From NCBI RefSeq assembly GCF_003226535.1, contig NZ_QKOB01000006.1, positions 273,136 to 337,135 on the forward strand: a stretch of DNA of 64,000 bases, in the 5' to 3' direction. The DNA is from Meiothermus sp. Pnk-1 (GTDB lineage: Bacteria; Deinococcota; Deinococci; Deinococcales; Thermaceae). The notes below the pieces were generated by a model. That model was not told the DNA's origin and searched no databases. It saw only the letters and a program-made list of their open reading frames with translations. This document shows positions 46,802 through 56,222 of this stretch, one piece after another (within the stretch, counting starts at the first letter, position 1; each line of letters starts with the position of its first letter). A program made the position numbers and the translations under genes.

Positions 46802-47824
46802 ATGGCCGAAGTTCGCTTGAACAACCAGGAGACGCGGGATCCGGCCGAACTCCTGAAGATCCGAGATATACGGGCCGCCTACGCGGTAGGAGGACGTGTG
46901 GTGCAGGCAGTGGACGGGGTTTCGCTCACGCTGCGGCGGGGCGAGGTGCTGGGCTTGGCGGGAGAATCAGGCTGTGGAAAATCCACGCTAGCGGCAATCT
47001 TGGCGCTTTCAGCACGCCCTCCGCTATACGTACAAAGCGGGCAGATGGAACTCGAGGGCAAAACCCTCGACCTTACCCAAGACGCCCGGCTGCCCCGCGA
47101 ATTCCGGGGCAAGCTCATCTCGGTGCTGCCTCAAGGGGCGATGAATTCGCTGAACCCCACCGCCCGGGTGCGCGATTTTGCCTTCGATGTCTTACGCGCC
47201 CACCACCCCCAGATCACCCGCCAGGAAGCCCATGAGCGAACCGCCGAACGCCTTGAACAGTTAGGCCTTCCCGCACGGATCATGCAGAGCTACCCACACC
47301 AGCTTTCCGGCGGGATGAAACAGCGGGTGGTGACGGTAATCTCAACCCTCCTGAATCCCACCGTGCTGATCGCCGACGAGCCCACTTCGGCCTTGGATGT
47401 CTCGAGCCAGAAAGCCGTGGTGGGGCTCTTGGATACCCTCTTGGAACGCGGGGTGATTCAAAGTATCGTCTTTATCTCCCACGACCTGCCGCTGTTGCGC
47501 GAGATTGCCGACCGCATCGCCATCATGTACGCAGGGAAAATCGTCGAGATCGGAAATAACCAGGAAATCCTTCATACCCCGCGCCACCCCTACACCCAAG
47601 CCCTAATCGACTCGGTTCTGGTGCCCGAACCTTACGTGCGCCAAAAGCGCATCGAGGGGATCCCAGGCTACCCGCCCGACCTGCGCACCCCACCCAGCGG
47701 CTGCCGCTTTCACCCCCGTTGCAAATACGCCCTGCTCAAATGCAGTCAGCTCGAGCCCCCCGGGTTTGGTAAACCCGAACACTTCGCAGCTTGCTGGCTG
47801 CTAGGAGAGAAGGTGACGTCGTGA
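46802..47824 (+). CDS. ABC transporter ATP-binding protein (DppD/OppD type)
   Basis: 340 residues. Walker A GESGCGKST, signature LSGGMKQRVV, Walker B VLIADEPTSALD, and the H-loop FISHD. The C-terminal oligopeptide-type extension has the Cys-rich CRFHPRCKYALLKC segment characteristic of DppD/OppD, known to bind an iron-sulfur cluster in some members. It overlaps the next ATPase gene by GTGA. Confidence 0.95.
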   Translation: MAEVRLNNQETRDPAELLKIRDIRAAYAVGGRVVQAVDGVSLTLRRGEVLGLAGESGCGKSTLAAILALSARPPLYVQSGQMELEGKTLDLTQDARLPREFRGKLISVLPQGAMNSLNPTARVRDFAFDVLRAHHPQITRQEAHERTAERLEQLGLPARIMQSYPHQLSGGMKQRVVTVISTLLNPTVLIADEPTSALDVSSQKAVVGLLDTLLERGVIQSIVFISHDLPLLREIADRIAIMYAGKIVEIGNNQEILHTPRHPYTQALIDSVLVPEPYVRQKRIEGIPGYPPDLRTPPSGCRFHPRCKYALLKCSQLEPPGFGKPEHFAACWLLGEKVTS

Positions 47825-48615
47825 CCCCGGCGCCCTTGGTCAAACCCGTGGGAACAGATCTCCTCGAGGTTTCTCGCCTCACCCGCAACTTCGGCTTCGG
47901 TAAGAATCAACTCGCGGCGGTTAAAGGAGTTTCCTTCAGCTTGAAACCCGGCGAAATCGTGGCGGTGGTGGGCGAGAGCGGGTCGGGCAAATCCACGCTA
48001 GCCCGGCTGTTGCTGCGCCTACTGCGGCCAAGCTCAGGGCACATCTTCTTCGCTGGGAAAGATATAAGCAGCGTCTCCACAGCGGATTACTGGCAGCAGG
48101 TGCAGGCCGTTTTTCAAGACCCCTACGCCTGTTTCAATCAGTTCTACACTGTGCAGCGGGTGCTGAGGAACGCCCTACGGCTGCTGGATCAGCGAATATC
48201 CCCCGATCAGCGGCAAGAAAAGATGAAGGGGGCCCTCGAGGCCGTGGGGTTAAAAGCAGATGAAATCCTCGGTAAGTGGCCCCATCAGCTCTCGGGCGGG
48301 CAGCGCCAGCGGGTGATGCTGGCCAGGGCCCTGATGCTCCGGCCCAAACTGCTCATCGCCGATGAGCCGACTTCCGCGCTCGACGCGAGCTTGCGGGTGA
48401 GCGTGCTCAACCTCTTGCAAGACCTCCGCCAACAGTACGGTATGGGTATCGTATTCATCACCCACGACATCGGGCAGGCCTACTACCTCTGTGACCGGAT
48501 GCTGGTGATGTACCAAGGGGAGTTGGTCGAGCAAGGCCCAGTGGAGGAAGTGGTGCAACAGCCTAAGCATCCCTACACCCAACGGCTACTGGCGGACGTG
48601 CCGAAGCTGCACTAG
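47821..48615 (+). CDS. ABC transporter ATP-binding protein (DppF/OppF type)
   Basis: 264 residues starting at GTG 47821, which overlaps the stop of the first ATPase gene. Walker A GESGSGKST, signature LSGGQRQRVMLARALMLRP, Walker B LLIADEPTSALDAS and the H-loop FITHDIG are intact. The short C-terminal tail YTQRLLADVP is usual for DppF. Together the five genes encode one binding-protein-dependent importer; with the adjacent beta-glucosidase the likely cargo is a beta-linked oligosaccharide (inference). Confidence 0.94.
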   Translation: MTPAPLVKPVGTDLLEVSRLTRNFGFGKNQLAAVKGVSFSLKPGEIVAVVGESGSGKSTLARLLLRLLRPSSGHIFFAGKDISSVSTADYWQQVQAVFQDPYACFNQFYTVQRVLRNALRLLDQRISPDQRQEKMKGALEAVGLKADEILGKWPHQLSGGQRQRVMLARALMLRPKLLIADEPTSALDASLRVSVLNLLQDLRQQYGMGIVFITHDIGQAYYLCDRMLVMYQGELVEQGPVEEVVQQPKHPYTQRLLADVPKLH

Positions 48616-48682
48616 AAGGTCGCTCGATCGACTCGCTGTGCTCCGCGGTAGGTTTGTTGTGGAAAGCTCTAACGGAGAGTTT

Positions 48683-50950
48683 ATGTCTGAACGAATCGAA
48701 GAACTGATCTCGCAGATGACCCTCGAGGAAAAAGCCGCCCTCTGCACCGGAGCCGGTCCTTGGAGCACAACCCCCATCCCCCGCCTAGGCATCCCCCAGT
48801 TGACCGTCTCGGATGGGCCGCACGGGGTGCGGCGGGTGGCCAACCCGAACGAGATAGCCTCTCCGAGCCTGCCCGCCACCTGTTTCCCCACGGCTTCGTG
48901 CCTGGCCGCGACGTGGAATACCGATCTGGTGCGCGCGGTGGGAAAGGCGATCGGAGAGGAAGCTCGAGCGCTCGGGGTAGACGTGGTACTCGGCCCCGGC
49001 AACAACATGAAGCGCACCCCCTTGTGTGGGCGCAACTTTGAATATTTTTCGGAAGATCCTTACCTCTCGGGTGAGCTCGCCGCCAGCTACATCCAGGGCG
49101 TACAGAGCGAAGGCGTGGGCACTTCCCTCAAGCATTACGCGGTCAATAATCAGGAGTTTCAGCGCTTTAGCATCAGCGCCGAGGTAGACGAGCGCACCTT
49201 GCGCGAAATCTACCTGTCCGCCTTCGAACGCGCCGTCAAGAAAGCCCATCCCTGGACAGTGATGTGTTCGTACAACAAGGTCAACGGCACCCATGCCTCT
49301 GAGCATTCCCTACTGCTCACGGAAATTCTCAAGGGAGAGTGGGGTTTCGAGGGGTTGGTGGTCTCAGACTGGGGCGCCGTGCACGACCGAGTGGCTTCCT
49401 TGCAAGCCGGGCTCGACCTCGAGATGCCCGGCCCCAAGCCGCGCCATACCCAAGCCGTAATCGCGGCGGTACGCAGCGGAAAGCTGGCGGAGTCCAAGCT
49501 CAACGAGGCGGTACGGCGCATTTTGCGGATTGTCTTCAAGGCCGCTGAGACCCCTAAAGGAGGCACCTTCGATGTAGAAGCCCACCACGCCCTGGCCCGG
49601 AAAGCCGCTGCAGAGGGCATGGTGTTGCTCAAGAACAAGGGTCTGCTGCCCCTGCGGAATCCTAGGCGCATCGCAGTGATCGGCCGTTCGGCCCTGCACC
49701 CCCAGTTCCAAGGCGGGGGCAGCTCTAACGTAAACCCCACTCGGGTAGACATCCCTCTGGAGGAGCTGCGTAGGGCAGCTACGGGCGCGGTGATCACCTT
49801 TAGTGAAGGCTATCCGTTGGGTCTTGATGAAGATCCCGCCCTCATCGAGGAGGCGGTGATCCAAGCCCAGCAAGCCGAGGTCGCGCTGATCTTTGCGGCC
49901 CTGCCCCCTGCGGTGGAGTCGGAGGGCTATGACCGTCCCTATCTGGGCCTCACCCCTCAGCAAGTAGCCCTCATCCAAGCTGTGAGCCGGGCCCAACCCC
50001 ACACTGCGGTGATACTCAACACCGGCTCGGCGGTAGAGATGAGCTCGTGGATCGAAGGGGTGGAGGCGGTGCTACAAGGGTGGCTGATGGGCCAGGCCGG
50101 AGCTGGAGCCATCGCCGATATCCTCTTTGGCCGCATCAACCCCTCCGGCAAGCTGGCAGAGACTTTTCCCCTGCGCCTGCAGGACACCCCAGCCTACCTC
50201 AATTTTCCTGGCGAGAACGGCCAGGTACGTTACGGAGAGGGCTTGTTCATCGGCTACCGCTACTACGATGCCAAGGAAATCCCGGTGCTCTTTCCCTTCG
50301 GCCATGGCCTCTCCTACACCACCTTCGAATACCGCGACCTTCGGGTCTCCGCCGAAACCTTCAAGGACATCGAGGGCCTTGGCGTCTCGTTCGAAGTGGG
50401 CAACACCGGTCAGGTAGCAGGTCAAGAGGTGGTGCAAATCTACGTGCGTGACGTGAAATCCAAGCTGATACGCCCGCCGAAAGAGCTCAAGGGGTTCGCC
50501 AAGCTCGAGCTACAGCCCGGCGAGACCCAGACGGTGAGCGTGATGCTAGACTTCCGCGCCTTCGCCTACTACCACCCCGGCTACAGGCGCTGGATCACCG
50601 AAGACGGGGAGTTTGAAATCTTAGTGGGGGCTTCGGCAGCAGATATCCGCCTTCGCAAGACGGTAGTGCTAGAATCCACGCTTGACCTTCCCTCGCTCCT
50701 CAATCTCGAGTCCACCCCGCGCGAATGGCTCGAGGACAAGCGAGGACGCGCAGTGCTCGAGCCGATGCTCAATGACCTCGTGCGGCAAATGGGGGCAGCG
50801 ATGGGAACCGGTGAACAGGCCATCGGGATGGATATGATGGGATTTATCCTCGACACCCCTTTGCGCAGCGTGCTGGGGTTTCAGGAGAGCCTCCTGCCCA
50901 CTTCCGCTGAAGAGATCGTACAGGCGCTGCTTGCACGGGTGCGGGGCTAA
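48683..50950 (+). CDS. GH3 family beta-glucosidase
   Basis: 755 residues: GH3 N-terminal TIM barrel with KHYAVNNQE and the nucleophile Asp229 in VVSDWGAVHD, alpha/beta sandwich (RIAVIGRSALHPQFQGGGSSNVNP), and C-terminal fibronectin-III-like domain (ELKGFAKLELQPGETQTVS). There is no signal peptide, so it acts in the cytoplasm on imported glycosides. ATG 48683 has GGAGAG upstream; in-frame codons from 48638 precede this site. It follows the ABC ATPase by 67 bases. Confidence 0.94.
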   Translation: MSERIEELISQMTLEEKAALCTGAGPWSTTPIPRLGIPQLTVSDGPHGVRRVANPNEIASPSLPATCFPTASCLAATWNTDLVRAVGKAIGEEARALGVDVVLGPGNNMKRTPLCGRNFEYFSEDPYLSGELAASYIQGVQSEGVGTSLKHYAVNNQEFQRFSISAEVDERTLREIYLSAFERAVKKAHPWTVMCSYNKVNGTHASEHSLLLTEILKGEWGFEGLVVSDWGAVHDRVASLQAGLDLEMPGPKPRHTQAVIAAVRSGKLAESKLNEAVRRILRIVFKAAETPKGGTFDVEAHHALARKAAAEGMVLLKNKGLLPLRNPRRIAVIGRSALHPQFQGGGSSNVNPTRVDIPLEELRRAATGAVITFSEGYPLGLDEDPALIEEAVIQAQQAEVALIFAALPPAVESEGYDRPYLGLTPQQVALIQAVSRAQPHTAVILNTGSAVEMSSWIEGVEAVLQGWLMGQAGAGAIADILFGRINPSGKLAETFPLRLQDTPAYLNFPGENGQVRYGEGLFIGYRYYDAKEIPVLFPFGHGLSYTTFEYRDLRVSAETFKDIEGLGVSFEVGNTGQVAGQEVVQIYVRDVKSKLIRPPKELKGFAKLELQPGETQTVSVMLDFRAFAYYHPGYRRWITEDGEFEILVGASAADIRLRKTVVLESTLDLPSLLNLESTPREWLEDKRGRAVLEPMLNDLVRQMGAAMGTGEQAIGMDMMGFILDTPLRSVLGFQESLLPTSAEEIVQALLARVRG

Positions 50951-50956
50951 AGCTTA

Positions 50957-50983
50957 CCCCTCGAGCCCGATGGGCTCGAGGGG
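50957..50983. terminator. Bidirectional hairpin between the GH3 gene and tRNA-Arg
   Basis: CCCCTCGAGCCC (50957-50968) and GGGCTCGAGGGG (50972-50983) form a perfect 12-bp stem with a GAT loop. It lies 6 bases after the GH3 stop and 5 bases beyond the tRNA 3' CCA, so it can end both convergent transcripts. U-runs are weak on both sides. Confidence 0.65.
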
Positions 50984-50988
50984 ATTGC

Positions 50989-51065
50989 TGGCGGGCCCGA
51001 GAGGATTCGAACCCCTGGCCTACTGATCCGTAGTCAGTCGCTCTATCCAGCTGAGCTACGGGCCC
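50989..51065 (-). tRNA. tRNA-Arg (anticodon ACG)
   Basis: On the minus strand the cloverleaf is complete: 7-bp acceptor GGGCCCG/CGGGCCC, D-arm GCTCAGCTGGATAGAGC, anticodon stem ACTGA/TCAGT with 7-base loop CTACGGA (anticodon ACG, read as inosine-CG), T-arm with GGTTCGAATCC, discriminator G and an encoded CCA end. It decodes CGN-type arginine codons. Convergent with the GH3 gene. Confidence 0.96.
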
Positions 51066-51164
51066 TAGCTTTACGCTCGCTCGAGCGCGTCCTGTAAGAT
51101 AGCACAGCCCCCGAAGGCTGTCAATAACGACCTTGTTGGTCGGCTCCAGCCTATACTGGGCTCA

Positions 51165-52379
51165 ATGCAACCCTTTACCCCAAGCTGGTACACGGTCTTA
51201 GCCTCTTACTGGTTTGCCACTAGCTTCAAATGGGCCGCCGTCCTTTTGGCCTTGCTCCCGGAACGGGTAGCGCAACTGGTAGCTAACGAGCAAAAGGCTG
51301 GAGCCCTGGGCCTTTTGTTCGCCACCGGCGCAGTGATGGCTTTGATTGGCCCTCCACTGACGGGCTACTTTTCCGACCGCTTTGGGCGACGGATGCCTTT
51401 TCTGGCCATCGGGGCCGTGCTCACCGCCGTGGCTTTGGTCTGGATGGCCCACGCCCCTAGCTACGCAGTGCTGTTTGCGGCCTACATCCTCTTGCAGATC
51501 GCCGATGACCTTGGCACCGGCCCCTACTCAGCCCTGATCCCTGATCTGGTGCCCCGCTCCAAGCGGGGGACCGCCTCGGGGTACTTGGGAACCATGCAGA
51601 TGGTCGGAAACATCGTGGCAGCGGTGCTGATTTTCTCTTTACCCAGCATCGCCGGGCAGTTTTACGTGCTGGCTGGGGTCAATTTGCTCGCAGCGCTGCT
51701 CATTTTGCGGACGATCCAGGAAGTGCCTGGGCTACGCCAGCGGCAGCTCGGCTTCGTGCAGAGCATGCTAGCCCCCTGGAGAAACCCCGATTTCCGCTGG
51801 GTGTGGGCCACCCGTTTCTTCGCCATGCTAGGCCAGTACAGTGTGCAGACCTACTTGCTGTACTACCTGAGCGACGTGGTCCGCACCTTCGACGCCTTCG
51901 GTTTGCGCCTCGCCGACGCAACCCAAGCGGTAGGGGTATTGGGGCTGATGATCTTCGTGGGGGGGGCGCTCTCGGCCGTCTACGCCGGGCGTCGCTCGGA
52001 CCAACTGGGGCGCAAACGCCCGATCTACATCTCGGGGGTTGGGCTATCGTTGGTGGTGTTGCCGATTCTGCTCTTGCCCCGTTTTGATCTGCTGGTGGTG
52101 TTGGCCCTGGTCTTCGGGGTGTTTTTCGGCGTCTATCTAGCGGTGGACTGGGCCCTGGTCGCGGATGTGCTTCCCGATCCCGAGGGCTACGCCACCGACA
52201 TGGGGCTATGGCAGACTTCCATCGTGCTGCCCCAGGTCATCGCGGGGAGCTTCGGCGGGCTGATTGACCGGGCCAACCAAGCCTCGGCAGGCTCGGGGTA
52301 TACCTTGGTCTTCCTGATGGCGGCAGGGTTTTTTCTGCTGGGAACGCTTCTGGTGCGGCAGATTCGCGGGGCCCGTTAA
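51165..52379 (+). CDS. MFS transporter
   Basis: 404 residues with twelve predicted helices. The MFS loop 2-3 motif is GYFSDRFGRRMPF and the corresponding loop 8-9 signature GRRSDQLGRKRPIYI. It resembles sugar-cation symporter or related carriers; the SWYTVLASYWFATSFKW start is unusual and no substrate can be assigned. TATACT lies 7 bases before the ATG, a leaderless pattern. Transcribed away from tRNA-Arg. Confidence 0.88.
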   Translation: MQPFTPSWYTVLASYWFATSFKWAAVLLALLPERVAQLVANEQKAGALGLLFATGAVMALIGPPLTGYFSDRFGRRMPFLAIGAVLTAVALVWMAHAPSYAVLFAAYILLQIADDLGTGPYSALIPDLVPRSKRGTASGYLGTMQMVGNIVAAVLIFSLPSIAGQFYVLAGVNLLAALLILRTIQEVPGLRQRQLGFVQSMLAPWRNPDFRWVWATRFFAMLGQYSVQTYLLYYLSDVVRTFDAFGLRLADATQAVGVLGLMIFVGGALSAVYAGRRSDQLGRKRPIYISGVGLSLVVLPILLLPRFDLLVVLALVFGVFFGVYLAVDWALVADVLPDPEGYATDMGLWQTSIVLPQVIAGSFGGLIDRANQASAGSGYTLVFLMAAGFFLLGTLLVRQIRGAR

Positions 52380-52409
52380 CTTGCTCTTGCCGAGAGAACC
52401 TCGTTCGCA

Positions 52410-52438
52410 TTGACGAGGACAATACCGTCCTATACGAT
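52410..52438 (+). promoter_or_regulatory. Promoter of the TRAP permease genes
   Basis: TTGACG (52410-52415) and TACGAT (52433-52438) are 17 bases apart. A leader of about 20 bases containing AAGGGAGG precedes the ATG at 52465, so this unit uses a Shine-Dalgarno rather than a leaderless start. Confidence 0.6.
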
Positions 52439-52464
52439 GATCGGGTCAGTTTAAGGGAGGTCGC

Positions 52465-53061
52465 ATGAGGTTCTTGCTGGGTATCTCACGGGCCATCGAC
52501 GCACTTAGCCTGGGCGTCAACAAAGCGGTCATCTGGTTGGTTTTGCTGGCGACTTTGGTCTCGGCGGGCAATGCCCTGGTGCGCTACGCGCTGCACAGCA
52601 GTTCAAACGCCTGGCTCGAGCTGCAATGGATCATGTTCGGGGCCATCTTCCTGCTGGGGGCCAGCTACACCTTGATGAAGAATGGGCACGTCCGGGTGGA
52701 CGTGCTCTATGGCAAGTACCCCCCCAAGGTCAAGCTCTGGGTGGATTTGCTGGGAACGCTTTTCTTTCTGATCCCTACCGCGGTGGTGATCTTTCTGACC
52801 TCGCTGCCTTGGGTAGCCAACTCCATCAGCACCCGGGAAATGTCGCCGGACGCCGGAGGGCTGCCCTACTGGCCGATCAAGCTCATGATCCCTGTAGCCA
52901 TCGTTCTGCTGATCCTACAGGCCATCTCCGAGGTCATAAAGCGTTTGGCCATGCTCACCGGTCACCTGGAAATTCCCGAGTACGTGACCGAAGAGGAAGC
53001 CGAAGTGGAAGAGGTCAAAGCCATTGTGGCCCAAGGTGACCCGAAGGAGGAGAGACCGTGA
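52465..53061 (+). CDS. TRAP transporter small permease (DctQ)
   Basis: 198 residues, four membrane helices and the DctQ core (NAWLELQWIMFGAIFLLGASYTLMKNGHVRVDVLYGKYPPKVKLW), with an acidic C-terminal tail. It forms the membrane complex with DctM. Its last codons overlap the large permease gene by four bases (GTGA). Confidence 0.92.
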   Translation: MRFLLGISRAIDALSLGVNKAVIWLVLLATLVSAGNALVRYALHSSSNAWLELQWIMFGAIFLLGASYTLMKNGHVRVDVLYGKYPPKVKLWVDLLGTLFFLIPTAVVIFLTSLPWVANSISTREMSPDAGGLPYWPIKLMIPVAIVLLILQAISEVIKRLAMLTGHLEIPEYVTEEEAEVEEVKAIVAQGDPKEERP

Positions 53062-54410
53062 GCTTCGAGGTAATGGCCCCGCTGATGTTCGTGGGCTTGA
53101 TCGTCTTTTTGCTCTTAGGGTACCCGGTGGCCTTCTCGCTGGGGGCGGTGGGCTTGCTATTCGGCTGGATTGGGGTGCACTACGACTTCATCCAGCCGGT
53201 GTTCTTGCAAAACATCCCCCTGCGCATCTTCGATACTTTGAAAAACCAGACCCTGCTGGCCGTCCCCTTCTTCACCTTCATGGGCTTGATCCTCGAGCGC
53301 AGCGGTATGGCCGAGGACTTGCTGGACACGATCGGACAGCTGTTCGGACGGCTGCGCGGCGGGATCGCCTATGCCGTGATCTTGGTAGGCGCCTTGCTGG
53401 GGGCTACGACCGGCGTGGTGGCGGCCTCGGTGATTGCGATGGGGCTCATCTCGCTACCGGTGATGCTGCGCTATGGCTACTCCCCGCGGGTCGCCTCGGG
53501 GGTGATCGCGGCCTCGGGCACCCTAGCCCAGATCGTCCCCCCCAGCCTGGTCCTCATCGTCATGGCGGATCAGCTCGGCGTGAGCGTAGGCGACATGTAC
53601 CGTGGGGCCTTGGTTCCCAGCCTTATCCTCACCGGGCTCTATCTGGTCTATGTAATCTTAGTCAGCCTGTTCAACCCCAAAGCGGTGCCCGGCTTGCCCG
53701 AGGAGGCTCGCACCCACCGCGGAGTCCAGTTGGCCGTGCGGGTGCTTACGGTCATGATTCCGCCCTTAGTGCTCATCTTTTTGGTGCTGGGCACTATCTT
53801 TCTCGGGGTAGCTACCCCCACCGAGGGCGGGGCCATGGGGGCGGTGGGCGCGCTGGTGCTGGCTGCCTTGCGACGGCGGCTGAGCCTGAAGATACTGCTC
53901 CAGGCCATGGAGTCCACCGCCCGGCTTACCTCGTTCGTGGCCTTCATCCTGGTGGGCTCGCGCATCTTCAGCCTGGTGTTCGTGGGCGTGGACGGGGATC
54001 GCTGGGTGGAAAACCTGCTCAAAACCGCCCTGCCCGACAACCCCATCGCTTTCTTGCTGGTCATCAACCTGCTGGTTTTCTTGATCGCCTTCTTCCTAGA
54101 TTATTTCGAAATCGCCTTCATCATCATCCCGCTGATCTTGCCCGCGGTGACGGGAATTATGGAAGGGCTCTACCCGGAAGACTACAAGATCGGGCTGTAC
54201 TGGTTTGGGGTGATGTTGGGGGTCAATCTACAGACCTCGTTCATGCACCCGCCCTTTGGTTTTGCCCTGTTTTTCCTGCGCAGCGTGGCCCCGCCCAACC
54301 TCAAAACTTCGGATATCTACTGGGGGGCGGTACCCTTCGTGCTGATCCAGCTCATCATGACGTTGGTCCTGCTCTTCAACCCTCAGCTGGTCACCCACTG
54401 GCTAAAGTAA
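53058..54410 (+). CDS. TRAP transporter large permease (DctM)
   Basis: 450 residues with about twelve helices. DctM blocks: LFLLLGYPVAFSLGAVGLLFG, GGIAYAVILVGALLGATTGVVAASVIAMG and MHPPFGFALFFLRSVAP. Na+-coupled uptake of organic acids together with DctQ and a periplasmic DctP. The GTG start overlaps dctQ. It is separated from the convergent binding-protein gene by a strong bidirectional hairpin. Confidence 0.94.
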   Translation: MSFEVMAPLMFVGLIVFLLLGYPVAFSLGAVGLLFGWIGVHYDFIQPVFLQNIPLRIFDTLKNQTLLAVPFFTFMGLILERSGMAEDLLDTIGQLFGRLRGGIAYAVILVGALLGATTGVVAASVIAMGLISLPVMLRYGYSPRVASGVIAASGTLAQIVPPSLVLIVMADQLGVSVGDMYRGALVPSLILTGLYLVYVILVSLFNPKAVPGLPEEARTHRGVQLAVRVLTVMIPPLVLIFLVLGTIFLGVATPTEGGAMGAVGALVLAALRRRLSLKILLQAMESTARLTSFVAFILVGSRIFSLVFVGVDGDRWVENLLKTALPDNPIAFLLVINLLVFLIAFFLDYFEIAFIIIPLILPAVTGIMEGLYPEDYKIGLYWFGVMLGVNLQTSFMHPPFGFALFFLRSVAPPNLKTSDIYWGAVPFVLIQLIMTLVLLFNPQLVTHWLK

Positions 54411-54415
54411 ACACG

Positions 54416-54448
54416 ATTCCCACACCGCTATCTACGCGGTGTGGGAAT
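54416..54448. terminator. Bidirectional terminator between dctM and dctP
   Basis: ATTCCCACACCGC (54416-54428) and GCGGTGTGGGAAT (54436-54448) form a perfect 13-bp stem with a 7-base loop in the 48-base gap between convergent genes. The plus side continues GGGTAGTTTCTT. Confidence 0.8.
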
Positions 54449-54458
54449 GGGTAGTTTC

Positions 54459-55541
54459 TTATCCCACGTTGGGGAAAGCGAACTGCTCGTAGCCCAGCTC
54501 GTACACCGCAAAGGCCTTGTACTCGTCGTCACGGAACTTCCGCCAGGCGGTGTAAACTTTTTTGTAGGTGGCGTCTTTGGCGGCCTCCTCCTCGTACCAA
54601 TCAAAGGCTGCCTTCTGGCCAGCCTTGAGAATCTCGTTGGGGAACTTGCGCAAGCGCACTCCGTTTTTGAGCAAGCGCTGCAAGGCCTCGGGGTTTACCT
54701 TATCGTACTTGGCCAGCATGGTGAGGTTGGCCTCGGCGGCGGCTACCTCAAAGGCTTGCTGGTAGTCCTTGGGGAGCTTCTTCCATTCGTTGAGGTTTAT
54801 GTAGAACGAAAGTTGCGGCCCTGGCTCCCAAAAGCCCGGATAGTAGTAGTACTTGGCGATTTTGTAAAAGCCTAGCTTCTCGTCGTCGTACGGGCCTACC
54901 CACTCGGTGGCGTCAATGGTGCCGCGCTCCAAAGCGGGGTAGATATCCCCCCCCGCCAACACCTGCGGAACCACCCCCAAGCGGCTCATCACCACGCCGC
55001 CGGGGCCAGGGATACGCATCTTGATGCCCTTGAGGTCGGCAGCGCTGTTGATCTCCTTGCGGAACCAGCCTCCCATCTGGGCACCAGTGTTCCCGCCGGG
55101 GAAGTTGATGATGTTGAAGTCAGCGAAGATCGAGCGGAACAGCTCGAGCCCGCCCCCGTAATACATCCACGCATTCTGCTGGCGGGCCGTAAGGCCAAAG
55201 GGTACCGCAGCATCATAGGCCAGCACCTGGGCCTTGCCGACGAAGTAGTAGCTGGCGGTATGGCCGACTTCTACCGTCCCCTGCTGGACCGCGTCGAGCA
55301 CCTGGAGACCCGGTACGATCTCGCCTGCGGGGAAGGTGCGGATCTGGAACTTCCCATCGGTGAGCTGGCTCACCCGATCGGCCAGCACTTCGGCTGCCCC
55401 GAAGATGGTATCGAGGCTTTTGGGGAAGCTGCTCGCCAAGCGCCAGCGAATGGTCGGGGTGGCTTGTGCAAAGACCGGACCGAACGCGGTACTGGCCGCT
55501 ACGCCCACCCCGGCTTTCTTGAGGAAACTGCGTCTATCCAC
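54459..55541 (-). CDS. TRAP transporter substrate-binding protein (DctP, Tat-type signal)
   Basis: 360 residues: MDRRSFLKKAGVGVAASTAF is a twin-arginine signal (RRSFLKK). The mature part matches the TakP/lactate-type DctP subgroup (IRWRLASSFPKSLDTIFGAAEVLADR, MRIPGPGGVVMSRLGVVPQVLAGGDIYPALERGTIDATEWVGPYDDE). Likely ligands are 2-oxo or 2-hydroxy acids such as pyruvate or lactate (inference from subgroup). It is encoded convergently to its permeases with AGGAGG upstream, so it is regulated separately. Confidence 0.9.
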   Translation of the reverse strand: MDRRSFLKKAGVGVAASTAFGPVFAQATPTIRWRLASSFPKSLDTIFGAAEVLADRVSQLTDGKFQIRTFPAGEIVPGLQVLDAVQQGTVEVGHTASYYFVGKAQVLAYDAAVPFGLTARQQNAWMYYGGGLELFRSIFADFNIINFPGGNTGAQMGGWFRKEINSAADLKGIKMRIPGPGGVVMSRLGVVPQVLAGGDIYPALERGTIDATEWVGPYDDEKLGFYKIAKYYYYPGFWEPGPQLSFYINLNEWKKLPKDYQQAFEVAAAEANLTMLAKYDKVNPEALQRLLKNGVRLRKFPNEILKAGQKAAFDWYEEEAAKDATYKKVYTAWRKFRDDEYKAFAVYELGYEQFAFPNVG

Positions 55542-55651
55542 ATCGCCTCCTAAGAAGGGTTTTTCGCACTACTGGGTGCGAGGTGATTATATGCAACTCC
55601 CGACCCCGGTTCAAGCTGATAGGGGTCGGGAAAGTCGCCAGGGGGCAACCT

Positions 55652-56167
55652 CTACTGGGTGATGTAGAAGTAGGTATCGCGCACGTCGCGCACCTGGGCC
55701 CCGCTCAGCTGAAGGTAGCTGCTGGTGCGGCTGTTGAAGCCATCGCTATAAATCCGCCCTTCAAAACGCACCGAGGCCGGAGCAGGGGTGTTGGTGTAAA
55801 TGGCCCGCACCTGTTGCAAGCCCAGGGGGTAGGTCAGGGTGTACTGGATCTGCCGGCTGGCCAGAGGGAGGGTGTAGGTACCGGGGTTGAGGTAGTAGCG
55901 GTCGAACTCGTAGGCCCGGCCATCGGGATCTACCCCGACCAGGGCGATGTAACCGGGGCGATTCAAGCTGATCACAAAGCGCACGGCTTCCCCAACCCGG
56001 TAATAACTGCCTTCTCCGCGGTCCGGGCGGAACTGGGTGATGACGGGGCTCAGCTCCACGCCAAAGCCTACCCCCACGCTCACCGTACCGGGGCGAACGC
56101 CAATCGTACAGGCCGAAAGCAGCAGCGCCAGCAACACCAGGCTTGGCAGTCTCAGGCTCAATCCCAT
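55652..56167 (-). CDS. DUF4384-domain lipoprotein
   Basis: 171 residues: lipoprotein signal LVLLALLLSACTIG (lipobox LSAC, Cys20 predicted lipidated), then a DUF4384-like beta domain (YYRVGEAVRFVISLNRPGYIALVGVDPDG, LNPGTYTLP). The family is linked to surface or S-layer structures in Deinococcus-Thermus, without a defined activity. TAGCCT lies 6 bases before the ATG, suggesting a leaderless message. Confidence 0.82.
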   Translation of the reverse strand: MGLSLRLPSLVLLALLLSACTIGVRPGTVSVGVGFGVELSPVITQFRPDRGEGSYYRVGEAVRFVISLNRPGYIALVGVDPDGRAYEFDRYYLNPGTYTLPLASRQIQYTLTYPLGLQQVRAIYTNTPAPASVRFEGRIYSDGFNSRTSSYLQLSGAQVRDVRDTYFYITQ

Positions 56168-56222
56168 GCCTTTAGGCTACCGAAGCAATCTGAAGGAGGG
56201 CTGAACTGCCTTCCAACCTCGG

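Noticed and set aside
50989-51065. tRNA-Arg as the edge of an integrated element
   Set aside because: No duplicated tRNA 3' end, integrase or phage gene is seen on either side.
53024-54454. 476-codon plus-strand frame overlapping dctM
   Set aside because: The other frame encodes a clear TRAP large permease with membrane helices; this one gives Arg/Gly-rich sequence without a family pattern.
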